Shown here: one piece after another, positions 1 through 4,909 of the stretch | How positions within the stretch are numbered: position 1 is the first letter of the stretch | How the letters are laid out: each line of letters starts with the position of its first letter | Origin: UBA8687 sp964564655 | GTDB lineage: Bacteria > Nitrospinota > Nitrospinia > Nitrospinales > VA-1 | DNA length: 7,672 nt | Direction: 5' to 3' | Assembly (NCBI GenBank): GCA_964564655.1 | Contig: CAZMBO010000072.1 | Location: forward strand, 1-7,672 | Translations under genes and position numbers: made by a program | Notes under the pieces: model-generated | The model's input: only the letters and a program-made list of their open reading frames with translations | Database searches by the model: none | What the model was told of the DNA's origin: nothing

Positions 1-1346
1 CCAACGGTCTTAACGGGAAGCAATACAGCAAAGGATTGCCAGAGGTCGTTATAGAGTCCTGCTTTTTTTATTTCCTCCAATATAATTTTGTCTGCTGCGC
101 AGAGGATTTTTAGCCTTTTACGCGTAATGTTTCCCAGAATTCGTATAGCCAATCCGGGCCCGGGAAAAGGTTGACGACTGATGATTTCATCAGATATGCC
201 CATCTCCCTTCCCAGTTCACGGACTTCGTCTTTAAATAATTCGCGGAAAGGTTCGAGTAATTTTAAATTCATTTTCTCGGGCAAACCGCCTACATTGTGG
301 TGCGATTTTATCACCGCCGAGGGTCCCTTAAAAGATACGGATTCAATCACATCAGGATACAGGGTTCCTTGTGCTAGAAAAGTGAAGTCGCCAAGACGTT
401 TACCTTCTTCTTCAAACACATCTATGAATGTGTTGCCGATGGATTTGCGTTTTTTTTCGGGATCAGTGACTCCTCTCAGTTTATTCAGAAACTTGTCTGA
501 AGCATCGATCACATCTAGGTTAATGTTGAAATTATCGCGAAAGGTTTTTTCTACCTTATCTCTTTCCCCGGTTCGCAGGAGTCCGTTATCGATGAACAGG
601 CAATAAAGATTATCGCCGATGGCTTTGTGTATCAGAACAGCGGCCACAGAAGAGTCTACACCACCACTTAGTCCGCAGATTACTTTTTCATTACCGACCT
701 GTTTGCGAATATCCTCGATCATATATTCCATCAACGATTCCATTTTCCAATTAGCAGCACATTTACAGATTTTAAACAGAAAATTGTTTAGAATTTTTCC
801 ACCTTCAACGGTGTGAACTACTTCCGGATGAAATTGCAGACCATAAATTTTTGCTATGGGATTTTCAATCGCAGCCAGCGGTGAATTGCCCGTGAAAGCG
901 ATTGATTTAAATTCATTGGGTAGCTTTGCAATTCGATCGCCGTGACTCATCCAAACGGTGGTATTGCTTTTAACATCTTCGAATAAATGCGAAAACTCTT
1001 TAAGCATCAATTCGGCGCGACCGAACTCACGTTGGTCCGAAGGGTTGACTTTGCCTCCCAACAGGTGAGTGATTAATTGCATTCCATAACAAATACCCAA
1101 AACGGGAATTCCCAGTCCAAACAATTTTGAATCGCATATGGGAGAGTCTGAATCGAGAACACTCGCCGGACCACCTGATAAAATAATTCCCTTTGGTTTG
1201 AATTCAGAAATCGCTTTCAACGTCATGGTGCAGGGCTGGATTTCACAATAAACCTGGCACTCGCGGACTTTGCGGGCGATGTTTTGAGTGTACTGGGACC
1301 CAAAATCTAGAATAAGAACTTTTTGTTCGTGGAGTAGGTCTGCCAT
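1..1346 (-). CDS. guaA: GMP synthase (glutamine-hydrolysing), C-terminus beyond window
   Basis: This enzyme aminates XMP to GMP using ATP and glutamine, the last step of de novo guanine nucleotide synthesis in the cytoplasm. The minus-strand frame is open from the ATG at 1346-1344 to the window edge, giving 448 codons; the family is about 510-525 residues, so roughly 65-75 are missing. The N-terminal class I glutamine amidotransferase domain (about residues 8-195) has the oxyanion-loop motif LSGGP (56-60), nucleophile Cys86 in GICYGMQ, and His173/Glu175 in QFHPEV. The ATP-pyrophosphatase domain follows, with the PP-loop SGGVDSS (227-233). The C-terminal dimerisation domain is entered with PFPGPG (393-398), and the visible part ends in LLPVKTVG, a conserved family stretch. 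All catalytic residues are present and no frameshift is seen. It lies 111 bp downstream of guaB in the same direction, so co-transcription is likely. The start is set by homology, because no good Shine-Dalgarno precedes it. Confidence 0.97.
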   Translation of the reverse strand, partial: MADLLHEQKVLILDFGSQYTQNIARKVRECQVYCEIQPCTMTLKAISEFKPKGIILSGGPASVLDSDSPICDSKLFGLGIPVLGICYGMQLITHLLGGKVNPSDQREFGRAELMLKEFSHLFEDVKSNTTVWMSHGDRIAKLPNEFKSIAFTGNSPLAAIENPIAKIYGLQFHPEVVHTVEGGKILNNFLFKICKCAANWKMESLMEYMIEDIRKQVGNEKVICGLSGGVDSSVAAVLIHKAIGDNLYCLFIDNGLLRTGERDKVEKTFRDNFNINLDVIDASDKFLNKLRGVTDPEKKRKSIGNTFIDVFEEEGKRLGDFTFLAQGTLYPDVIESVSFKGPSAVIKSHHNVGGLPEKMNLKLLEPFRELFKDEVRELGREMGISDEIISRQPFPGPGLAIRILGNITRKRLKILCAADKIILEEIKKAGLYNDLWQSFAVLLPVKTV

Positions 1347-1377
1347 GCTTTACGGAGTTTATAGATAAAATTTTTCT

Positions 1378-1420
1378 TTGATTAAACTCAGGCCGGATAT
1401 GCCGTTTTGAGTTTAATCAA
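1378..1420 (-). repeat. Perfect 13-bp inverted repeat (hairpin) in the guaB-guaA spacer
   Basis: The arms TTGATTAAACTCA (1378-1390) and TGAGTTTAATCAA (1408-1420) are exact reverse complements. They flank a 17-nt loop that can itself form a small CGG/CCG stem. On the guaBA transcript the hairpin is followed by an A-rich stretch rather than an immediate U-run, so it is not a classic intrinsic terminator. Its position suggests an mRNA processing, stabilising or attenuating element between the two cistrons. This role is inferred. Confidence 0.7.
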
Positions 1421-1457
1421 TTAGGAATCAACATCGATGAATATTTTCTAAGAAATT

Positions 1458-2924
1458 CTAGTCGATGTGGTAATTGGGTGCTTCTTTAGTGACAATCACA
1501 TCGTGGACATGGCTTTCGCGCAGCCCAGAAGAGGTGATTTTAATAAAGGAAGTGTTTTTCCTTAATTCTTCAATGGAGGCGGCACCACAATAACCCATTC
1601 CGGCGCGAAGGCCTCCTAGTAATTGGTGGACCGTAAATGAAAGGGTACCCCGGTAAGGTAGGCGTGCTTCCACTCCTTCGGGTACCAGTTTGCTTTCGGA
1701 AAGTTCGAGCTCTTGAAAATAACGGCCACTCGAACCCTGCGACATTGCACCGATCGAGCCCATTCCACGATACTCTTTGTAGCTTCTGCCTTGATAAAGA
1801 ATTTTTTCGCCTGGACTTTCTTCTGTACCTGCAAATAAAGATCCTATCATTACGGTGCTGGCTCCCGCAGCGATGGCTTTAGTGACATCTCCGGAGAGTT
1901 TTATGCCGCCATCTGAAATGACAGGAATATTTTTCTTTTCCGCAACCTTCACACACTCGGCAACCGCCGAAATTTGTGGGACGCCAACCCCGCTCACAAC
2001 TCGTGTGGTGCAAATAGAACCGGGGCCAATTCCCACCTTCACAGCATCGACACCCGCTTTGATCAGCGCTGCAGTTCCGTCCGCTGTGGCAACGTTGCCG
2101 CCAATGACTTGCAATTTTGGAAAAGATTTTTTGATTTCACGTATAGTACTCAATACTTTTTCTGAATGGCCGTGTGCGCTGTCAATAACCAGTACATCTA
2201 GTCCAACTCGTACCAAGTCCTCAATATGTTGTTCCGGATTCTGGGTAACGCCCAGTGCGGCCCCAACCAACAACCGGCCTTTAGAGTCCTTGGCAGCATT
2301 AGGAAATCGTCCTGCTTTTTCTATGTCCTTTATGGTTATCAATCCTTTAAGGTTTCCTTTTTTATCGACCACTAATAATTTTTCAATTCGGTTGTCGTGC
2401 AGGATCTCTTTCGATTTTAAAAGGGGAGTGCCTTCAGGGATGGTGACAAGGTCTTCACAAGTCATCAGGGATTTTATTTTTTTGTTGAGGTTGGTTTCAA
2501 ACCTCAAGTCTCGGTTTGTTAAAATGCCGACCAGTTTTTTCTTCTGGGTGATAGGAATTCCAGTGATATTGTATTTTTTCATCACTTGAAGCGCTTCGCT
2601 GATTTTTTGCTCAGGTTCCATTGTGATTGGATCGGGGATCATTGCGCTCACCGAGCGTTTGACCTTGTCTACCATTTTTCGCTGTCTTTCTGAGGTGAGG
2701 TTTCGATGAATGATGCCAATGCCACCTTCCTGTGCCAGTGCGATAGCTAAATTCGTTTCGGTAACAGTGTCCATCGGTGCTCCGATCAACGGGCATTTTA
2801 GTTTGATTTTTCGGGTCAAACGGGTAGAAAGATCCACATTCGCAGGTAAGACCTTAGAGTATGCAGGCAGCAATAAAACATCATCAAAAGTAAGGTAGGT
2901 CGGGATCTTTTGGGGGTCAATCAT
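1458..2924 (-). CDS. guaB: IMP dehydrogenase
   Basis: This enzyme oxidises IMP to XMP with NAD+, the committed step toward GMP. The product is 488 residues, full length for bacterial IMPDH and the same length as the E. coli enzyme. The (beta/alpha)8 barrel begins with TFDDVLLLP (12-20) and is interrupted by two CBS domains (about 93-145 and 153-205), which bind adenine/guanine nucleotides in this family. The barrel then resumes with the active-site loop GPGSICTTR (300-308), with catalytic Cys305 and the IMP-phosphate motif SDGG (337-340). The mobile flap carries the Arg401-Tyr402 pair that promotes hydrolysis of the E-XMP intermediate. These positions coincide with E. coli numbering. The reading frame is intact, ending in TAG at 1460-1458. 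The ATG at 2924 fits the family N-terminus, but the upstream sequence is T/A-rich with no Shine-Dalgarno. It is first in the guaB-guaA unit and divergent from the transglutaminase-like gene. Confidence 0.98.
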   Translation of the reverse strand: MIDPQKIPTYLTFDDVLLLPAYSKVLPANVDLSTRLTRKIKLKCPLIGAPMDTVTETNLAIALAQEGGIGIIHRNLTSERQRKMVDKVKRSVSAMIPDPITMEPEQKISEALQVMKKYNITGIPITQKKKLVGILTNRDLRFETNLNKKIKSLMTCEDLVTIPEGTPLLKSKEILHDNRIEKLLVVDKKGNLKGLITIKDIEKAGRFPNAAKDSKGRLLVGAALGVTQNPEQHIEDLVRVGLDVLVIDSAHGHSEKVLSTIREIKKSFPKLQVIGGNVATADGTAALIKAGVDAVKVGIGPGSICTTRVVSGVGVPQISAVAECVKVAEKKNIPVISDGGIKLSGDVTKAIAAGASTVMIGSLFAGTEESPGEKILYQGRSYKEYRGMGSIGAMSQGSSGRYFQELELSESKLVPEGVEARLPYRGTLSFTVHQLLGGLRAGMGYCGAASIEELRKNTSFIKITSSGLRESHVHDVIVTKEAPNYHID

Positions 2925-2957
2925 AAGCTTTTAAAAAAAATTGTAATAAAATGTAAA

Positions 2958-2968
2958 ACTATAATAGT
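2958..2968. promoter_or_regulatory. Palindromic -10 region, possibly bidirectional, between guaB and the transglutaminase-like gene
   Basis: ACTATAATAGT is a perfect dyad (5+1+5). It gives TATAAT on the plus strand (2960-2965) and TATTAT on the minus strand (2966-2961). Minus-strand initiation about 7 nt downstream would leave guaB a leader of about 30 nt; plus-strand initiation would leave the transglutaminase-like gene a leader of about 110 nt. No convincing -35 is seen on either side at 16-18 bp, so this remains a weak prediction. Confidence 0.3.
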
Positions 2969-3057
2969 ACCACGGCTTCCCATCTTCTTGCATTAGATTT
3001 CTTTACATGCCGGGTGGGCGAATCTTTATCCCGAAATTCTTTGTCTTGTAGATTCAT
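2959..3057 (-). CDS. Possible small ORF (32 codons) upstream of guaB
   Basis: A minus-strand ORF starts at ATG 3057 (or at ATG 3066 in the same frame, giving 35 codons) and ends in TAG at 2961-2959, 34 nt before guaB. GGAG on the minus strand (3071-3068) lies 10 nt before the inner ATG. The product is highly charged (begins MNLQDKEFRDKD, ends RRWEAVVLL), with no signal peptide or membrane segment. I recognise no family. It occupies much of the divergent spacer and its stop overlaps the putative guaB -10, so if both were real, guaB would have an internal promoter. A chance ORF is about as likely. Confidence 0.25.
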   Translation of the reverse strand: MNLQDKEFRDKDSPTRHVKKSNARRWEAVVLL

Positions 3058-3084
3058 TTTTGCCATGCTCCAATAAAGTAGACC

Positions 3085-4524
3085 ATGATGAAATTATTTC
3101 TTAATCTAATATTTCTGATTTTCGCCCATATTGCGCATTCTCAGCCGTTGTTTGAAGGTGCAGGAGAGAGGGAAGACTGGTTAGGAACCTATTATAAGGG
3201 TAAAAAGATGGGTTTCACCAAATCGAAAACCCGCTGGGGCCCAGAAGGTGTTGTGATAGATTCGACGGTGTTTTTCAAAATTCGGTCGAAGTCGATTGAT
3301 CAGTCCACCACCATCAAACAAAAGACCCGACTCAGCTCTGACTTAAAGTTATCGAGTTTTTCTCTATTACAGGAAATTTCGGGACACCGACAACAGGTGG
3401 AAGGAAAGATGGAGGGTAATGAACTTCACTATCGAACAAAATCGCTAGGTTATGATAAAGCAAAGATGGTGAAGCTTACTAAAAAAACTGTCCCTTCTTC
3501 GACCTTTCTTATTAATTTGGTTTCGGAGAGATTAAAAGTGGGGCAGCGCGGGGAGTTGCGATTATTCATGGAGCCTTTGCAACTGATGGTTGATTTGGAA
3601 TATAAAGTCCTAAGGCAAGAAACGCTGAAATATGAAGGTGAATCCATAGATACGTTTGTGATTCGTCAACGGTTCAGTGGTATGGAATCGATGATATGGG
3701 TCGCGCACGATGGTACGGTTTATCGTGAATCTACGAATATGGGATTTGAATCGTTCAAAGAAAGGGCACAGGTGGCGCAAAAAATAGATGAGGCAATAAC
3801 GCTCAGCAGTATCATAACCATGAGTCTTGTAAAACCGAATAAGCCTGTGCCGCGACCGAAAAATACCTATGATTTGGTTTATCGAATTTACCCTGTGAGT
3901 TCGCCTGAGGTGATTCCGGAAGATCATCGACAAAAAATAATAAAAGTTGAAAAGCAGAAGGATGGAAATTACATCACCACTTTAAGGATTAAAAGTGAGC
4001 CAAAAAACATTGAGCGCACTGGGCAGAAAAAAGACGGGTCGGAACAAGATCCGAAATATTTAGAAGAGACTGCCGAGGTGCAGTCCCGTCATAAGATGAT
4101 CCAAGCGTTAGCAAGGAAACTGTCCGCCGATGGCAAAAGTAAATGGCAATTGGCAAAGGATATTAATTTATGGGTGCATCTAAACCTGAGAAAGGAAATG
4201 GTAGATACGGTAACTGCCTTGGATGCTCTCCTTGAAGGGCGCGGTGAGTGTCAGTCGCATACCTATTTGTTTGCCGCTCTTACCCGAGCTTCTGGAATTC
4301 CCACGCGAATTGTCAATGGGTTAGTGTACTCCAAAGAGTATGAAGGATTTCTTTACCATGCCTGGCCCGAAGTTTTTGTGGGTGAATGGAAAGCGATGGA
4401 CCCTACTTTTGGGCAAGACCGAGCCGATGCTACCCATATAAAATTGACTGAAAACTCCAATGAAAGCCCGTTTCGTCTAATGGAATTTGTGGGTAAGATA
4501 GCGATAAGCTGGTTCGAGCCTTAA
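3085..4524 (+). CDS. Exported transglutaminase-like protein
   Basis: This 479-residue protein is predicted to be secreted to the periplasm or beyond. The N-terminus has a short MMK n-region, a hydrophobic core (about 4-17) and a likely signal peptidase I site after Ala-His-Ser19, before Gln20; there is no lipobox. Residues about 30-250 form a mostly beta-type region beginning DWLGTYYKGKKMGF, of the kind that often precedes bacterial transglutaminase domains. I cannot assign it to a named domain. A charged linker (about 275-335) leads to the transglutaminase core with the full triad: Cys389 in GRGECQSHT, His425 in YHAWPEVF and Asp439 in MDPTFGQ. Such folds act as proteases, amidases or cross-linkers; the substrate is unknown. 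The start could be either ATG of the MM pair (3085 or 3088), and no strong Shine-Dalgarno is seen. It is transcribed divergently from guaB and separated by 374 bp from nrdJ, so no operon partner is visible. Confidence 0.87.
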   Translation: MMKLFLNLIFLIFAHIAHSQPLFEGAGEREDWLGTYYKGKKMGFTKSKTRWGPEGVVIDSTVFFKIRSKSIDQSTTIKQKTRLSSDLKLSSFSLLQEISGHRQQVEGKMEGNELHYRTKSLGYDKAKMVKLTKKTVPSSTFLINLVSERLKVGQRGELRLFMEPLQLMVDLEYKVLRQETLKYEGESIDTFVIRQRFSGMESMIWVAHDGTVYRESTNMGFESFKERAQVAQKIDEAITLSSIITMSLVKPNKPVPRPKNTYDLVYRIYPVSSPEVIPEDHRQKIIKVEKQKDGNYITTLRIKSEPKNIERTGQKKDGSEQDPKYLEETAEVQSRHKMIQALARKLSADGKSKWQLAKDINLWVHLNLRKEMVDTVTALDALLEGRGECQSHTYLFAALTRASGIPTRIVNGLVYSKEYEGFLYHAWPEVFVGEWKAMDPTFGQDRADATHIKLTENSNESPFRLMEFVGKIAISWFEP

Positions 4525-4536
4525 AATCAGCTTACG
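4502..4536 (+). repeat. Hairpin spanning the stop codon of the transglutaminase-like gene
   Basis: TAAGCTG (4505-4511) and CAGCTTA (4528-4534) are exact reverse complements, with an outer CG/CG pair beyond a one-base bulge (4502-4503 with 4535-4536). The loop includes the TAA stop. The following sequence is A-rich, not a T-run, so it is not a standard terminator. It could stabilise the 3' end of the mRNA. Confidence 0.35.
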
Positions 4537-4577
4537 AAGAAAATATTAAATTTTTACCTCTGTAAACCATTAAAAAT

Positions 4578-4626
4578 AAAGCATTAATCTGATTGTTGAA
4601 ATTAGCATATTGATTTTTGCTTTTTA
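4578..4626 (+). terminator. Weak candidate terminator after the transglutaminase-like gene
   Basis: AAAGC (4578-4582) can pair with GCTTT (4619-4623), and ATTAAT (4583-4588) with ATTGAT (4609-4614), with a T4 bulge between the two stems. T residues follow the 3' arm. The stem is AT-rich and the loop is large, so termination efficiency is doubtful. It is nonetheless the only hairpin-plus-T arrangement in the 374-bp spacer. Confidence 0.25.
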
Positions 4627-4650
4627 TTCGTCTATATTCTAAATTTCTCG

Positions 4651-4681
4651 AGGGCCTGAAACCTTTATGGTTTGTGGCCTT
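4651..4681 (+). repeat. Imperfect hairpin upstream of the nrdJ promoter
   Basis: AGGGCC (4651-4656) pairs with GGCCTT (4676-4681, one G-T wobble). AAACC (4659-4663) pairs with GGTTT (4669-4673) around a 5-nt loop. The two stems are separated by a 2x2 internal loop. It lies before the putative nrdJ -35 at 4715 and lacks a following T-run. It may be part of the 3' end of the upstream transcript or a protein-binding dyad; no function is assigned. Confidence 0.4.
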
Positions 4682-4714
4682 GGTCGAAAGTTGTAAACAG
4701 GTCACAGAATTTCG

Positions 4715-4743
4715 TTGACAACCCTATATCTTGTATATATTTT
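4715..4743 (+). promoter_or_regulatory. Putative sigma-70-type promoter of nrdJ
   Basis: A perfect -35 TTGACA (4715-4720) is followed by an AT-only run offering TATATT (4736-4741, 15-bp spacer) or TATTTT (4738-4743, 17-bp spacer) as the -10. Transcription would begin near 4750, giving nrdJ a leader of about 150 nt. The first NrdR-like box lies exactly in the spacer, as expected for repression by blocking RNA polymerase. A second TTGACA (4746-4751) lacks a matching -10. Confidence 0.5.
4721..4736 (+). promoter_or_regulatory. NrdR box 1
   Basis: ACCCTATATCTTGTAT closely matches the published NrdR-box consensus acaCwAtATaTwGtgt, including the invariant C and G eight bases apart and the ATAT core. 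It sits directly after the TTGACA -35. NrdR is the Zn-finger/ATP-cone repressor of ribonucleotide reductase genes; its own gene is not in the window. Confidence 0.7.
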
Positions 4744-4748
4744 ATTTG

Positions 4749-4778
4749 ACAACACAAAATATAGATATTTTGTGTTGT
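4749..4778. repeat. Perfect 30-bp palindrome (14-bp arms, 2-bp centre) over NrdR box 2
   Basis: The arm ACAACACAAAATAT (4749-4762) and the arm ATATTTTGTGTTGT (4765-4778) are exact reverse complements around AG. The dyad is longer than a 16-bp NrdR box and centred off it. It may be an extended operator, a second regulator's site, or an RNA hairpin near the 5' end of the nrdJ leader. Confidence 0.85.
4752..4767 (+). promoter_or_regulatory. NrdR box 2
   Basis: ACACAAAATATAGATA fits 9 of 10 core positions of the NrdR consensus (C-w-A-T-A-T-a-T-w-G, one mismatch at the first T) and has the aca left flank. It starts exactly 31 bp after box 1, leaving a 15-bp gap. This is the helical phasing known for tandem NrdR operators. 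The repeated TTGACAAC immediately before or overlapping both boxes (4715 and 4746) strengthens the tandem reading. Confidence 0.7.
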
Positions 4779-4800
4779 ATTTGATTTTTAAAGGCCTATT

Positions 4801-4840
4801 AATAAGGGTGTGGAGAAAAAAAGTGAAATATGCCCTTATT
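4801..4840 (+). promoter_or_regulatory. Leader hairpin of nrdJ with a Shine-Dalgarno in the loop
   Basis: AATAAGGGTGTG (4801-4812) pairs with TATGCCCTTATT (4829-4840): eight Watson-Crick pairs at the base, then four pairs including G-U wobbles. The 16-nt loop is purine-rich and holds most of a GGAG motif (4812-4815) and a GTG start (4823-4825) for a 28-codon ORF. It could expose or control a leader ribosome binding site. Confidence 0.4.
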
Positions 4841-4909
4841 CATACTAAGTTTCTAGGTTTAATTGACACCATTAAGTTCAGATTTGCGGAGCGGTTTTAT
4901 GCGAATTGA
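4823..4909 (+). CDS. Possible nrdJ leader peptide (28 codons), overlapping the nrdJ start
   Basis: The GTG at 4823 is preceded by GGAG at 4812-4815 with a 7-nt A-only spacer, a good ribosome binding site. The ORF (begins MKYALIHTKF, ends RFYAN) stops with TGA at 4907-4909, 11 nt inside nrdJ in another frame. That geometry would allow translational coupling. The peptide is basic and aromatic, without a run of one amino acid that would indicate classic attenuation, and it resembles no family I know. It may be fortuitous. Confidence 0.35.
   Translation: MKYALIHTKFLGLIDTIKFRFAERFYAN
4888..4891 (+). promoter_or_regulatory. Shine-Dalgarno of nrdJ
   Basis: GGAG lies 7 nt before the ATG at 4899. 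It fixes the nrdJ start together with the conserved N-terminus, and contrasts with the poor sites before guaB and guaA. Confidence 0.8.

Noticed and set aside
181..816. Plus-strand open frames of 141 and 65 codons
   Set aside because: They are antisense to guaA, whose reading frame is continuous here with conserved catalytic motifs.
1378..1420. Intrinsic terminator between guaB and guaA
   Set aside because: The stem is AT-rich and is followed by an A-rich stretch on the transcribed strand rather than a U-run.
1855..2589. Plus-strand open frame of 244 codons opposite guaB
   Set aside because: It is antisense to the fully conserved IMP dehydrogenase frame, and its translation is Ser/Thr/Pro-rich without domains, typical of a shadow frame.
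3007..3051. Plus-strand 14-codon ORF upstream of the transglutaminase-like gene
   Set aside because: It is too short and has no Shine-Dalgarno; expected by chance.
2925..3084. Guanine/purine riboswitch upstream of guaB
   Set aside because: The spacer lacks the conserved three-way-junction purine-riboswitch core, and the space between a plausible guaB promoter and the start is only about 30 nt.
4715..4822. Upstream extension of the nrdJ leader ORF to a start at 4715
   Set aside because: It would translate through the -35, the NrdR boxes and the palindrome. The composition is that of AT-rich non-coding DNA, and no ribosome binding site precedes 4715.
4863..4868. Third TTGACA as another nrdJ promoter or NrdR site
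   Set aside because: No -10 lies at 16-18 bp (the sequence is TTTGCG there), and the flanks do not fit the NrdR core.
4525..4898. Cobalamin riboswitch upstream of the B12-dependent reductase
   Set aside because: No B12-box-like GCCACTG motif or multi-helix pattern is seen; the visible hairpins are simple and separate.
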